From Lachnospiraceae bacterium (GTDB lineage: Bacteria > Bacillota > Clostridia > Lachnospirales > Lachnospiraceae): DNA of 54,455 nucleotides. The translations under genes and the position numbers were made by a program. Positions 10,531 through 19,839 of this stretch are shown piece by piece (positions within the stretch are counted from its first letter, which is position 1; each line of letters opens with the position of its first letter). Below the pieces are notes generated by a model. It worked only from the letters and a program-made list of their open reading frames with translations, did no database searches and was not told the DNA's origin. The DNA lies in NCBI GenBank assembly GCA_017442585.1, contig JAFRZM010000036.1:1-54455 (forward strand), given 5' to 3'.

Positions 10531-11292
10531 ATGAAGATAGCTTTAGCCCAGACAGACATAAAAATGCTTGATAAAGCGCATAATCTTGAAGAAGCGAAAC
10601 GGTTTATAGCTGAAGCGGCAGAAAGTAATGCACGTCTTGTGCTTTTTCCTGAAATGAGTATGACCGGTTTTTCCATGGAAACCGACAAGTCAAATGATAA
10701 CGACGAGTCGACGCTTGATGCCATGAAAGATTTGGCGAAACATCATGGAATAGCGATAGGATTCGGACGCGTTGAAACCGACAGTAACGGCAAAGGATTG
10801 AACTATTATGATATAGTGGAGAAAACAGGCGAAAGAATCCTTCACTATGCCAAGAGGCATCCTTTTACGTACGGCGGTGAGGGAGAGAAGTTCGTAGGCG
10901 GTGATGAGATACCGGTGATTTCAATTGACGGATTTGCGATGGCAGTGCAGATATGCTTTGATCTTCGTTTCCCGTTATCATTTTATAAGATGGCGGAGAA
11001 GACGCATTTAATGATAGTTCCGGCGAATTGGCCGAAGAAACGTATATCGCAGTACAGAACGCTTCTTGCTGCGCGTGCTATAGAGAATCAGTATTACGTT
11101 GCAGGTATAAACTGCGTGGGTAATCAGGACGGAATCGAATATAATGGACAGTCGGTATTGTTTTCTCCTAAAGGAGATGCGGTGGCAGAACTTGGAGATG
11201 AAAAAGGGCTTTTAATATGCGATATTGAAGATGATATCGAACTTAAGCGGTCCAAGTTCCCGGTAATAAAAGACAGAAGAACAGATGATTAA
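10531..11292 (+). CDS. Carbon-nitrogen hydrolase (nitrilase superfamily, omega-amidase/NIT2-like)
   Basis: 253 aa. The catalytic triad of the nitrilase superfamily is clear: E41 (LFPEMSMTGFSM), K108 (YAKRHPFTYGGE) and C142 (QICFDLRFP). Length and motif spacing fit the small amidase branch that hydrolyses alpha-keto amides such as 2-oxoglutaramate (YafV/NIT2 type) rather than true nitrilases; the substrate is inferred from family likeness only. It is a cytoplasmic enzyme. The ATG lies 3 bases behind the 83-aa gene with AAAGGATAGCCT as ribosome site, so it is the last gene of the secA unit and is closed by a terminator at 11300. Confidence 0.9.
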   Translation: MKIALAQTDIKMLDKAHNLEEAKRFIAEAAESNARLVLFPEMSMTGFSMETDKSNDNDESTLDAMKDLAKHHGIAIGFGRVETDSNGKGLNYYDIVEKTGERILHYAKRHPFTYGGEGEKFVGGDEIPVISIDGFAMAVQICFDLRFPLSFYKMAEKTHLMIVPANWPKKRISQYRTLLAARAIENQYYVAGINCVGNQDGIEYNGQSVLFSPKGDAVAELGDEKGLLICDIEDDIELKRSKFPVIKDRRTDD

Positions 11293-11299
11293 AAAGATT

Positions 11300-11327
11300 A
11301 AGAGCTTGTTTTGCAGGCTCTTTTTTT
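11300..11327 (+). terminator. Rho-independent terminator after the nitrilase-family gene
   Basis: A 9-bp stem (11300-11308 with 11314-11322, one G-T pair) followed by a run of seven or more T. Confidence 0.88.
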
Positions 11328-11438
11328 ATTGTTCCTATTTTGCTTGATATATTAAAAATCCTGTCAATTCACAGTTTGGTCTTAAATATATGTTAAAATT
11401 TCTCTGAATTTGTAAAAAACAACAAAGGAGACGGGCTT

Positions 11439-13469
11439 ATGAAAGACAAGAAGATTAAAACAAAGACGGACAAGAAAGTCAAAGTAAATATCAGTACTAA
11501 GCTCCTTAGGGTATTGCTTCCTATGGTTGCTGTGTCTATCGCATTTATCGTATTATTCATATCGCTTCAGGCTAAGACCATAATAAGCGATATGGCTAAG
11601 GATGAGCTTGAAGGCGATACAAAGAAGAATGCTGCAGAGATAAGTCTTATGGTTACAAGACTGTTCTCGGGTTATGATCAGTATATCGCAACTGTTGAAA
11701 AGCTCGGACTTACAGATAGAGATGAGATAGAAGAATATTTTACAATGACACTTGATTGGGATCCTATGACCTTATACGGTGTTTATGCAGGATTCGAAGA
11801 TAAGATGTGGGTTGATGCTTCCGGATGGGTTCCTGATGCGGATTATGTGCCGGCTGAAAGAGACTGGTATCAGCAGGCAGTAGGAAGTAAGGAATTCGTG
11901 TTTGGTGAACCTTATGTCGACAGCCAGACCGGTGAAGTATGTCTTACAGCTTCACGTGAGATAAAGCTTGCAGACGGTAAGAAAGGTGTTGCCGGTGTCG
12001 ATATGTATCTTAACGGCATTGTAGAAAAGATGGCAGAGATTAAGCCGCTTGACAAAGGTACTGCAATGCTTTTCTCGGGCGATATAATCCTTGCTTTTTA
12101 TGATGCGTCTTTAAACGGTGAAAAAGTAGGCGATCATTTAGACAATGGATTATTAAAGGCTACTGAAGGCTATATTATAAACGGTGAAGAAGGATCTTGG
12201 GAATTAAGCGACGGATCGGATACCTACTATGTAGCATCCGCAAAGATAGCGGGAACTCCGTGGTTGCTCGTTGCATCGGTTAATAGGGACGAGATTTTAG
12301 GAAAGCTTAACACTTTCCAGATTTTATGCTACATAATTATGGTTCTTGTAATCCTTATCATAGCTATAGTTGTATATCTTCTTATGAGAAAGTACATTAC
12401 AAAGCCTGTCAATGAAGTTACAAAGAATATAGAAGCAATTACAAACGGTGATTTTACCTCAACTATCAATAAGAACGGCAATGACGAAATCGGCCTTATG
12501 AATAGGTGCATGGCCGAATACGTTGAAAGCATGCGTACGACTCTCGGTGATATGAGAACCATTACATCAAAGCTTTCAAATGAAGCGGAGTCGAGTCAGA
12601 GCGTATCCGGTAATCTTAATAAGCAGGCGTCAGAGCAGAGTACTTCAATGGGATTCATTAGAGATTCCATGAGCGGTATTTCGGATTCTGTTGGTGAACT
12701 TGCAGAGAATGCAACTTCTCTTGCACAGGCGGTTGCAGATCTTACCGGTAAGGGTAATGCGACAAATGAGACGATGGTTGCTTTATTAAAGCAGGCAGAT
12801 CAGGGTCAGAAAGATATGGAAAGCCTCAGAGTAAGCATGTCACAAGTTGAAACATCTATGGCTGATATGAACGACGTTGTTGTAAGTGTTGATGAAGCTG
12901 CAAAGAAGATTAACTCAATCGTTGAAATGATTAACTCCATTTCATCACAGACAAATCTTCTTTCTCTTAATGCTTCAATCGAGGCTGCACGTGCAGGTGA
13001 GGCAGGAAGAGGTTTCGCAGTAGTTGCTGATGAAATCGGTAACCTTGCAAATGAAAGTGCTAACGCTACGACAGAAATTTCTGCAATCATTCAGGATATT
13101 ACGGAGAAGATTCGTACCTTATCCGATAAGTCCAAGCAGAACGTTGAAGAGATTGCCGAAGGTACAAAGGCAGTAGGTGCAGCGGGTGAATCATTCGTTG
13201 CAATCTTTAAGGATCTTGAAGAAACAGGTCGTACAATGAACGATATGATTTCTAAGATGAACGAAGTTAACGATATCGCTTCATCTGTAGCAGCTATTTC
13301 CGAAGAGCAGTCAGCAAGTGCTGTAGAAGTTGCGGAAACGGTTGAACAGGTAGTTGAAACCGCTGAAGGCGTTGCATCCGGAAGCCGCGACGTAGACCAG
13401 AGTGCTAAGACTGTAGCAGATTCAGCAACAAGTATCGGCGATTTCGTAAGGAAGTTTAAGATTGATTAA
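11439..13469 (+). CDS. Methyl-accepting chemotaxis protein with dCache_1 amino-acid-type sensor
   Basis: 676 aa. A lysine-rich cytoplasmic start is followed by membrane helix about 23-45, a large extracytoplasmic double-Cache domain (about 46-290), helix about 293-314, HAMP about 315-367 and a signalling coiled coil with tip [18 protein letters not shown] (about 501-518). The sensor carries Y136, R141, W143, Y144, Y159, D161 and D188. The spacing equals the amino-acid-binding motif of dCache_1AA receptors such as PctA (Y121, R126, W128, Y129, Y144, D146, D173, recalled). I therefore infer taxis toward one or more amino acids. Ribosome site AAAGGAGACGGGCTT; monocistronic; ended by a strong hairpin at 13535. 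Confidence 0.95.
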   Translation: MKDKKIKTKTDKKVKVNISTKLLRVLLPMVAVSIAFIVLFISLQAKTIISDMAKDELEGDTKKNAAEISLMVTRLFSGYDQYIATVEKLGLTDRDEIEEYFTMTLDWDPMTLYGVYAGFEDKMWVDASGWVPDADYVPAERDWYQQAVGSKEFVFGEPYVDSQTGEVCLTASREIKLADGKKGVAGVDMYLNGIVEKMAEIKPLDKGTAMLFSGDIILAFYDASLNGEKVGDHLDNGLLKATEGYIINGEEGSWELSDGSDTYYVASAKIAGTPWLLVASVNRDEILGKLNTFQILCYIIMVLVILIIAIVVYLLMRKYITKPVNEVTKNIEAITNGDFTSTINKNGNDEIGLMNRCMAEYVESMRTTLGDMRTITSKLSNEAESSQSVSGNLNKQASEQSTSMGFIRDSMSGISDSVGELAENATSLAQAVADLTGKGNATNETMVALLKQADQGQKDMESLRVSMSQVETSMADMNDVVVSVDEAAKKINSIVEMINSISSQTNLLSLNASIEAARAGEAGRGFAVVADEIGNLANESANATTEISAIIQDITEKIRTLSDKSKQNVEEIAEGTKAVGAAGESFVAIFKDLEETGRTMNDMISKMNEVNDIASSVAAISEEQSASAVEVAETVEQVVETAEGVASGSRDVDQSAKTVADSATSIGDFVRKFKID

Positions 13470-13534
13470 TTGTTCTTAGGAAAAAGCACATATTTTCAAC
13501 TAAAACTATTGTATTTACAGAATATCTTTAATAT

Positions 13535-13572
13535 AATGATGTAGGTGTCTAAAAACACCTACATCATTTTTA
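13535..13572 (+). terminator. Rho-independent terminator after the dCache chemoreceptor
   Basis: A 14-bp perfect stem (13535-13548 with 13555-13568), a 6-base loop and a T-run. It separates the chemoreceptor from the thiamine riboswitch. Confidence 0.92.
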
Positions 13573-13578
13573 TACTGT

Positions 13579-13671
13579 GCTAGGGGCGCTAATATAGATT
13601 AAGGTCTATTGCTGAGATGGCTTTATGCCAACCCTTATACCTGTCCAGGATAATGCCTGCGTAGGGAAGCG
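13579..13671 (+). ncRNA. TPP (THI) riboswitch aptamer
   Basis: The thi-box core is easily read: GGGGCGC (13583-13589), GCTGAGATGG (13611-13620), AACCCTTATACCTG, CAGGATAATGCCTGCG and TAGGGAAGC (13662-13670). GTGCT (13577-13581) and AGCGT (13668-13672) can close the P1 stem with two wobble pairs. It precedes thiT by about 40 bases, so thiamine pyrophosphate should shut off thiamine uptake. The likely expression platform is a helix that buries the ribosome site (see findings). Confidence 0.97.
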
Positions 13672-13679
13672 TTACTTTA

Positions 13680-13710
13680 ATCCCCTAAGCGACAAAAGGA
13701 GGATTTTTTT
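13680..13710 (+). promoter_or_regulatory. Riboswitch expression platform: SD-sequestering hairpin with T-run
   Basis: ATCCCCT (13680-13686) can pair with AGGAGGAT (13697-13704), leaving one A bulged, so the thiT ribosome site is buried; seven T follow. The same CCCCTA can instead pair with TAGGGG inside the aptamer (13581-13586). The two pairings exclude each other. Confidence 0.6.
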
Positions 13711-14391
13711 ATGTCATCATTTATGTCTTTATTCGTTAAGACAACAGATTCAGGTTCTTATGATCTGACAACCGGGGGCTATGTAGCTCTCATTTTGCTT
13801 GCAGTAGTTTTGTTACTTGTCGGCAATGCTCTTTTAAGTGAGCGAAAGAAATTCGATGCAACTCGTCTTGCGTTTGCTGCTATGGCACTTGCACTTGGCG
13901 TTGTTGCTTCATTCTTGAAGCTGTTCCATATGCCTATGGGCGGTTCTGTTACTGTATTCAGTATGTTATTCGTTTCTATTATCGGATACTGGTTTGGACT
14001 TAGGGCAGGTCTTACTACCGCTTTTGCATACGGACTCTTACAGCTTATGATTGATCCGTACATCTTAAGTGTTCCACAGATGCTTATTGACTACATTTTT
14101 GCATTCGGCGCGCTTGGTCTTTCAGGACTTTGGTCAAAGAATAAGAGCAAGTATTCGCTTATTATGGCATATCTTACCGCCATCACGGGAAGATTTGTAT
14201 TTGCTACATTATCAGGATATGTATTCTTCGGAGAGTGGGCTCCGGAAGGTTGGAATCCGATTATGTACAGCGTAGCTTATAATGCAGGTTATATCTATGC
14301 CGAGGGAGCATTGACTGTTGTGCTTTTACTTATTCCGGCAGTTGCAAAGGCATTTAACTATATAAGAAATATGGCAGTTAAGAACGAGTAG
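13711..14391 (+). CDS. thiT: ECF transporter S component for thiamine, ThiT
   Basis: 226 aa, strongly hydrophobic, with about six membrane segments after an extra N-terminal one (about 25-42). Family landmarks of ThiT/YuaJ are visible: ATRLAFAAMALALG, the GGSVTVFSML stretch (family form GGSVT..SMLP), GLRAGLTTAFAYGLLQ and a late YNAGYIYAEG segment. It captures thiamine and hands it to the shared EcfAA'T module, which is not in this window. The TPP riboswitch immediately upstream confirms the substrate. Ribosome site AAAGGAGG, 8 bases before ATG. Monocistronic, ending at the hairpin at 14420. Confidence 0.95.
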   Translation: MSSFMSLFVKTTDSGSYDLTTGGYVALILLAVVLLLVGNALLSERKKFDATRLAFAAMALALGVVASFLKLFHMPMGGSVTVFSMLFVSIIGYWFGLRAGLTTAFAYGLLQLMIDPYILSVPQMLIDYIFAFGALGLSGLWSKNKSKYSLIMAYLTAITGRFVFATLSGYVFFGEWAPEGWNPIMYSVAYNAGYIYAEGALTVVLLLIPAVAKAFNYIRNMAVKNE

Positions 14392-14419
14392 TAAAATAAT
14401 TTAGAAGAAGTAAATTACG

Positions 14420-14451
14420 AGAGGATAAGAAGAAATTCTTATCCTCTTTTT
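14420..14451 (+). terminator. Rho-independent terminator after thiT
   Basis: A 12-bp stem (14420-14431 with 14436-14447), a GAAA-type loop and a T-run. Confidence 0.9.
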
Positions 14452-14463
14452 AAAATAAATTAA

Positions 14464-14477
14464 CGAACAAATGTTCA
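14464..14477 (+). promoter_or_regulatory. LexA (DinR) SOS box of uvrBA
   Basis: CGAACAAATGTTCA matches 13 of 14 positions of the Gram-positive consensus CGAACRNRYGTTYC (recalled). It lies 9 bases upstream of the -35 box of the uvrB promoter. Confidence 0.88.
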
Positions 14478-14486
14478 TAAAAACTA

Positions 14487-14515
14487 TAGACATAGAAATT
14501 TAAAGATGTTATACT
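14487..14515 (+). promoter_or_regulatory. Sigma-A promoter of uvrBA
   Basis: TAGACA (14487-14492), exactly 17 bases, TATACT (14510-14515). Both boxes match consensus at 5 of 6 positions; the start codon is 34 bases on. Confidence 0.78.
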
Positions 14516-14549
14516 ACGGATATAGTGTTTGTTATGTAGGAGCAAGAGA

Positions 14550-16535
14550 ATGGATTTTAAGTTACATTCGGAATATAAACCTACGGGTGATCAGCCCGAG
14601 GCAATAAAGGAATTGGTAGAGGGTTTCAGACAGGGCAACCAGTTTGAAACCTTGCTTGGCGTTACGGGATCCGGTAAAACTTTTACCATGGCGAATGTTA
14701 TCGCGGCACTTAATAAGCCGACTCTTATAATCTCTCATAATAAAACATTGGCAGGTCAGCTTTATTCTGAAATGAAAGAGTTTTTCCCTGAGAATGCGGT
14801 AGAGTATTTCGTATCTTACTATGATTATTATCAGCCTGAGGCTTACGTTCCTTCGACTGATACTTATATAGAAAAGGATTCTTCGATAAATGAAGAAATA
14901 GATAAGCTTCGTCTTTCAGCGACTGCGTCGCTTTCGGAACGTAAGGATGTGATCGTTATTGCCTCCGTATCCTGTATTTACGGACTCGGAAGCCCGAAGG
15001 ATTATTTGAACATGATGATATCGCTTCGTCCGGGAATGGAGAAAGACAGAGATGAAGTTATCCGTGAACTTATAGACCTTCAATATGACAGAAATGAGAT
15101 AGACTTTAAGCGCGGAACGTTTAGAGTACGCGGCGATGTATTAGAGATTTTTCCTGCAGATGAAGATAAAAGTGTCGTTAGAGTTGAGTTTTTCGGAGAT
15201 GAGATAGATAGAATTGTAGAAGTCGATGCGTTGACCGGTGAGATTAAGGATAACCTTAATCACGTCGGAATATTCCCTGCATCACATTATGTTGTTCCGC
15301 CTGAAAAGATTGGTAAAGCTACAGAAGAGATATTGGAGGAGCTCGATGAGCGTGTGAAGTATTTTAAGTCTGAAGGTAAGCTTTTGGAAGCACAGCGTAT
15401 CGAGGAACGTACGAACTTTGATGTTGAAATGATAAGAGAGACCGGTATTTGCTCCGGTATAGAAAACTACACAAGACAGTTATCGGGTCTTAATCCGGGT
15501 GATCCGCCTTATACTTTGATGGATTATTTCCCGGAGGATTACCTTATAATCGTCGATGAGTCACATATTACAATTCCGCAGATCGGCGGTATGTACAGAG
15601 GTAATCTTTCGAGAAAGACTACGCTTGTTGATTATGGATTCAGACTTCCGTCTGCGATGGATAACCGTCCTCTTGAATTTGAAGAATTTGAAGGTAAGAT
15701 TAACCAGATGCTTTTTGTATCTGCGACCCCGTCTAAATATGAGGAAGATCATGAACTTTTACGTGCTCGGCAGGTAATCCGCCCTACGGGATTACTTGAT
15801 CCTAATGTGGAAGTGAGACCGATTGCCGGGCAGGTAGACGACCTTTTGGGAGAGATTAGAAAAGAAACCTCCGCGGGTAATAAAGTTTTGGTTACGACGT
15901 TGACCAAGAAGATGGCGGAAGATTTAACAGATTACTTAAGAGAAGCGGGTGTTAAGGTTAAGTATTTACACTCTGATATAGATACTTTGGAACGTGCTGA
16001 GATAATAAGAGATCTTCGTCTTGGCGTATTTGATGTTCTTGTCGGTATCAACCTTTTAAGAGAAGGCCTTGATATTCCGGAAATCACTCTTGTTGCAATA
16101 CTTGATGCGGATAAGGAAGGATTTTTAAGATCCGAGACATCGCTTATTCAGACTATCGGACGTGCTGCGCGTAACTCGGACGGTCACGTTATAATGTATG
16201 CAGATAATATGACGGATTCGATGAAGAAAGCCATTGATACCACTATGGAGCGTCGCCGTATTCAGGAAGCATATAATAAAGAGCACGGCATCACACCGAC
16301 AACTATAAGTAAGTCTGTCCGCGATATTATATCTATAAGTCGTAAGATTGCGGAAGAAGAAGACAAGTTCTTACGCACTCCGGAAGAACTTAATCTTGAT
16401 GAGCTTAAGAAACTTATAGAAGAGACGCGCCTTAAGATGAACAATGCGGCAGCAGATCTTAACTTTGAAATTGCGGCTGAGCTTCGTGACAAGATGCTTT
16501 CGTTAAAGAAGATGTTGGAAGACGAAGAAAAATAG
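14550..16535 (+). CDS. uvrB: Excinuclease ABC subunit B
   Basis: 661 aa, the damage-verifying helicase-like subunit of nucleotide excision repair. The start is ATG 14550, because AGGAG at 14538-14542 sits 7 bases ahead; an in-frame TTG at 14529 lies before that site. Walker A GVTGSGKT is at 37-44. The beta-hairpin with [21 protein letters not shown] follows, then [19 protein letters not shown] and QTIGRAARN, and a C-terminal UVR helix pair ([16 protein letters not shown]) that contacts UvrC. It is the first gene of an SOS-regulated operon with uvrA, 63 bases on. Confidence 0.98.
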   Translation: MDFKLHSEYKPTGDQPEAIKELVEGFRQGNQFETLLGVTGSGKTFTMANVIAALNKPTLIISHNKTLAGQLYSEMKEFFPENAVEYFVSYYDYYQPEAYVPSTDTYIEKDSSINEEIDKLRLSATASLSERKDVIVIASVSCIYGLGSPKDYLNMMISLRPGMEKDRDEVIRELIDLQYDRNEIDFKRGTFRVRGDVLEIFPADEDKSVVRVEFFGDEIDRIVEVDALTGEIKDNLNHVGIFPASHYVVPPEKIGKATEEILEELDERVKYFKSEGKLLEAQRIEERTNFDVEMIRETGICSGIENYTRQLSGLNPGDPPYTLMDYFPEDYLIIVDESHITIPQIGGMYRGNLSRKTTLVDYGFRLPSAMDNRPLEFEEFEGKINQMLFVSATPSKYEEDHELLRARQVIRPTGLLDPNVEVRPIAGQVDDLLGEIRKETSAGNKVLVTTLTKKMAEDLTDYLREAGVKVKYLHSDIDTLERAEIIRDLRLGVFDVLVGINLLREGLDIPEITLVAILDADKEGFLRSETSLIQTIGRAARNSDGHVIMYADNMTDSMKKAIDTTMERRRIQEAYNKEHGITPTTISKSVRDIISISRKIAEEEDKFLRTPEELNLDELKKLIEETRLKMNNAAADLNFEIAAELRDKMLSLKKMLEDEEK

Positions 16536-16598
16536 TCATTCCTTGAGTTTTTATAGATATAGATTGTGGGAACTTTTTCCTGAAGTTAGGAGTATATT

Positions 16599-19427
16599 AT
16601 GCCTAGTAATCATAAACTTATTAAAATAAGAGGAGCCAGAGAGCATAATCTTAAGAATATCGATATCGATATACCGCGCGATTCTCTCGTAGTATTTACG
16701 GGATTAAGCGGTTCGGGTAAGTCTTCTCTTGCTTTTGACACTATATATGCGGAAGGACAGCGACGTTATATGGAGTCGCTTTCTTCGTATGCAAGACAGT
16801 TCTTGGGACAGATGGAAAAGCCGAAGGTAGAAAGTATCGAAGGACTTTCTCCGGCTATATCCATAGATCAAAAGTCTACGAACCATAACCCGAGATCTAC
16901 AGTCGGTACCGTTACGGAGATTTATGATTATCTAAGGCTTCTTTATGCGAGAATAGGTATCGTGCACTGCCCTGAATGCGGAAGAGTTATTAATAAGCAG
17001 ACCGTAGATCAGATGGTAGATACCATTATGGCAATGCCTGAAGGCACAAAGATACAGCTTTTATCACCGGTTGTTCGAGGCCGTAAGGGTGAACATCAAA
17101 AGCTTTTTGAAAAAGCAAGAAAAAGCGGATATGTCAGAGTAATAGTAGACGGTAATCTTTATGAACTTTCCGAAGATATACCGCTTGATAAAAACATTAA
17201 GCATAATATTGAGATAGTTGTTGATAGACTTATAGTAAAGCCGGGAATCGAAAAGCGTCTTACCGATTCCATCGAAAATGTTCTTATGCTGTCGGAAGGC
17301 TTACTTATGGTGGATGTTATAGGTGATAAACCTATTATGTTTTCCGAGTCGTTTTCGTGTCCTGATTGCGGTATAAGTATACCGGAAGTTGAGCCTAGAA
17401 GCTTCTCGTTTAACAATCCGTTCGGAGCATGTCCTGAGTGCGTAGGTCTGGGATATAGGATGGATTTTGATCCGGATCTTATGATACCGGATAAGTCATT
17501 ATCGATAAATGAGGGTGCGGTTAAAGCTATGGGATGGCAGTCATCTTCCGATGAGAAGTCGTTCACACATGCGTTAATGGAGGCACTTGCGAAAGAATAC
17601 AAGTTTTCTTTGGATGAGCCTATAGAAAAGTGGAGCGATGAGATTTACGATATGTTCCTCCACGGCTTTGACAAGGAAGTTACGGTACATTATAAGAGTT
17701 CGCGTGGTGAGGGAAGTTATCCTATGCGATTCGAGGGCCTTGTAAAGAATGAGGAGAGACGTTATCGCGAAACGGGTTCCGATTACATGAAGAAAGAGTA
17801 TGAGGAATTTATGCGCTTTACACCATGCAAGATGTGCAACGGTCAGAGGTTAAAGCGCGAATCTTTAGCTGTAACAATAGGTGACAAGAACATATTTGAA
17901 ACTACGACGATGTCGGTTAAGAAACTTATGACTTACTTTAATGAGCTTAAACTTACATCGCAGCAGCAGGCAATAGGTGACCAGATATTAAAAGAGATAA
18001 AGGGACGTATATCATTCTTAAACGATGTAGGTCTTGATTATCTTACGCTTTCTCGTGCGACTGCATCGCTTTCGGGTGGTGAGGCACAGCGTATCCGTCT
18101 TGCCACACAGGTAGGATCGGGATTGGTTGGTGTAGCATATATTTTAGATGAGCCAAGTATAGGACTTCATCAGCGTGATAATGAGAAACTGCTTGGTACT
18201 TTAAAGCATTTGCGGGATCTTGGAAATACACTTATAGTTGTAGAGCATGATGAAGATACAATGCTTACCGCAGATTACATAGTTGATATAGGACCGGGTG
18301 CGGGTGAGCACGGCGGTCAAGTAATCTGTGCAGGAACGGCAGAAGAGATCATGAAATGTAAGGATTCTCTCACCGGTGCATATCTTAGCGGCAAATTAAA
18401 GATTCCTGTACCTGAAAAGCGCCGTACTCCTACGGGTTATATTAAAGTGGTAAATGCCAGAGAGAATAATCTTAAAGGTATAGACGTAGACATTCCGCTT
18501 GGTGTTATGACAGCGATAACCGGTGTGTCGGGTTCGGGTAAGAGCTCTTTGACAAATGAGATATTATATAAAGCACTTGCGAGAAAACTAAACCGTGCAA
18601 GGATTATTCCGGGTGCACATGACAGAATCGAAGGTACGGAGGCTTTAGATAAAGTAATAGATATTGACCAGTCGCCTATAGGACGCACACCGCGTTCAAA
18701 TCCTGCAACTTATACCGGCGTATTTGACCTTATAAGGGATCTTTTCGCAGCAACGCAGGATGCAAAGGCCAAAGGCTATAAGAAAGGCAGATTCAGTTTT
18801 AACGTAAAGGGCGGACGATGTGAAGCATGTTCCGGTGATGGTATCATTAAGATAGAAATGCATTTCCTTGCCGACGTATATATCCCTTGTGAAGTGTGCC
18901 ACGGTCAGCGATATAATAGAGAAACGTTGGAAGTGCATTATAAGGGTAAGAACATTTACGAAGTCCTTAATATGACGGTGGAAGAGGCTTTGACCTTCTT
19001 TGAACATGTACCGTCAATCAGGAATAAGATACAAACCCTCTACGATGTGGGACTTGGCTATATACGTCTGGGTCAGCCTTCTACAGAGCTTTCCGGCGGT
19101 GAAGCGCAGCGTATCAAGCTTGCTACGGAATTAAGCAAGAAGAGTACAGGTAAGACAATATATATCTTGGATGAACCTACAACGGGACTCCACTTTGCGG
19201 ATGTACATAAGCTTACGGAGATATTACATCGCCTTGCAGATAACGGAAACACTGTTGTTGTAATAGAGCACAACCTTGACGTTATAAAGACTGCGGATTA
19301 TATAATCGATATGGGACCTGAAGGCGGAGACGGCGGTGGAACCGTCATTGCAAAAGGTGCGCCTGAAGATGTAGTTAAAGTGAAGAACTCGTATACGGGA
19401 CAGTTTTTAAAAAAATATTTGCAATGA
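16599..19427 (+). CDS. uvrA: Excinuclease ABC subunit A
   Basis: 942 aa, full length. UvrA is the damage-scanning ABC ATPase that loads UvrB. Two ABC modules are visible: Walker [10 protein letters not shown] near the N-terminus and GVSGSGKSS in the second half, with signature sequences [12 protein letters not shown] and [12 protein letters not shown]. Zinc-finger cysteine pairs are CPECG...CPDCG...CPEC, CKMC and CEAC...CEVC. The ATG follows TTAGGAGTATATT. It shares the LexA-controlled promoter of uvrB; there is no separate promoter or terminator in the 63-base gap. Confidence 0.98.
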   Translation: MPSNHKLIKIRGAREHNLKNIDIDIPRDSLVVFTGLSGSGKSSLAFDTIYAEGQRRYMESLSSYARQFLGQMEKPKVESIEGLSPAISIDQKSTNHNPRSTVGTVTEIYDYLRLLYARIGIVHCPECGRVINKQTVDQMVDTIMAMPEGTKIQLLSPVVRGRKGEHQKLFEKARKSGYVRVIVDGNLYELSEDIPLDKNIKHNIEIVVDRLIVKPGIEKRLTDSIENVLMLSEGLLMVDVIGDKPIMFSESFSCPDCGISIPEVEPRSFSFNNPFGACPECVGLGYRMDFDPDLMIPDKSLSINEGAVKAMGWQSSSDEKSFTHALMEALAKEYKFSLDEPIEKWSDEIYDMFLHGFDKEVTVHYKSSRGEGSYPMRFEGLVKNEERRYRETGSDYMKKEYEEFMRFTPCKMCNGQRLKRESLAVTIGDKNIFETTTMSVKKLMTYFNELKLTSQQQAIGDQILKEIKGRISFLNDVGLDYLTLSRATASLSGGEAQRIRLATQVGSGLVGVAYILDEPSIGLHQRDNEKLLGTLKHLRDLGNTLIVVEHDEDTMLTADYIVDIGPGAGEHGGQVICAGTAEEIMKCKDSLTGAYLSGKLKIPVPEKRRTPTGYIKVVNARENNLKGIDVDIPLGVMTAITGVSGSGKSSLTNEILYKALARKLNRARIIPGAHDRIEGTEALDKVIDIDQSPIGRTPRSNPATYTGVFDLIRDLFAATQDAKAKGYKKGRFSFNVKGGRCEACSGDGIIKIEMHFLADVYIPCEVCHGQRYNRETLEVHYKGKNIYEVLNMTVEEALTFFEHVPSIRNKIQTLYDVGLGYIRLGQPSTELSGGEAQRIKLATELSKKSTGKTIYILDEPTTGLHFADVHKLTEILHRLADNGNTVVVIEHNLDVIKTADYIIDMGPEGGDGGGTVIAKGAPEDVVKVKNSYTGQFLKKYLQ

Positions 19428-19510
19428 TTCTGTAATCATAAAATTTATTTCTTAAAGGAAAAATGCAATAAATGAAATGAAAACGTAAAGAATTTAAGAA
19501 AGAAGCATAC

Positions 19511-19541
19511 AAAAAATCCACCGGATATCCGGTGGATTTTT
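19511..19541. terminator. Palindromic terminator, usable on both strands
   Basis: Perfect inverted repeat 19512-19526/19527-19541 centred on GGATATCC, with six T on the minus strand and five T on the plus strand. It can end uvrA transcripts and the proposed minus-strand RNA. Confidence 0.85.
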
Positions 19542-19650
19542 AAGTTAAATTTATAAGCAAAGTGTTCGAAAACACGCTGTTTACGGGGAGTGCCAAGCGC
19601 TTCAAAGAAACGCTTGGCGTGAGTTATGAAAAATATATTAGCCTATCAGC
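19511..19650 (-). ncRNA. Candidate small RNA, about 140 nt, minus strand
   Basis: Read on the minus strand, an extended -10 promoter (TGC-TATGAT, with ATCACA 17 bases upstream) is followed by a stretch with an 8-bp perfect stem (GCCAAGCG/CGCTTGGC), a 5-bp stem (GTGTT/AACAC) and a strong terminator with six U. There is no open reading frame of note. I could not match it to a known RNA family (not SRP RNA, tmRNA or RNase P RNA by their conserved cores). Ends are estimated from the promoter and terminator. Confidence 0.45.
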
Positions 19651-19656
19651 TAGTAC

Positions 19657-19685
19657 ATCATAGCATTATAAAAAGCCAATGTGAT
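19657..19685 (-). promoter_or_regulatory. Candidate promoter of the minus-strand small RNA
   Basis: On the minus strand: ATCACA (19685-19680), a 17-base spacer ending in TGC, and TATGAT (19662-19657). The extended -10 compensates for a moderate -35. Confidence 0.45.
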
Positions 19686-19787
19686 AACTATGTGAAGATT
19701 GACGAAAAATCGAAAAACTTTTTTAAAATTTCATCTTTTAAATTACTTAAGTCTATCGTATAATATATGAGTATTATTACGTAAACA

Positions 19788-19815
19788 TAAATTGGATTAG
19801 TCTGTAATCCGATAT
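19788..19815 (+). promoter_or_regulatory. Sigma-28 (SigD/FliA-type) promoter of mbl-flhO
   Basis: TAAA (19788-19791), 16 bases, TCCGATAT (19808-19815). Consensus is TAAA-N15-GCCGATAT (recalled). The ribosome site begins about 10 bases later, giving a very short leader. The same pattern recurs at 21721 and 49167. Confidence 0.7.
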
Positions 19816-19839
19816 AATATATATCGAAAGGGGAAACTT

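Larger units (their letters stand above)
19428..19839. other. 412-base gap between uvrA and mbl
   Basis: It holds no convincing protein gene. From left to right: A-rich sequence (19428-19510); a perfect 30-base palindromic terminator (19512-19541); two small hairpins, 19562-19566/19571-19575 and 19592-19599/19611-19618; a minus-strand promoter-like pair (19657-19685); AT-rich sequence with TATAAT at 19759-19764 but no good -35; and a sigma-28-like promoter (19788-19815) just before mbl. The 19511-19650 part is best read as a minus-strand small RNA. Confidence 0.7.
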
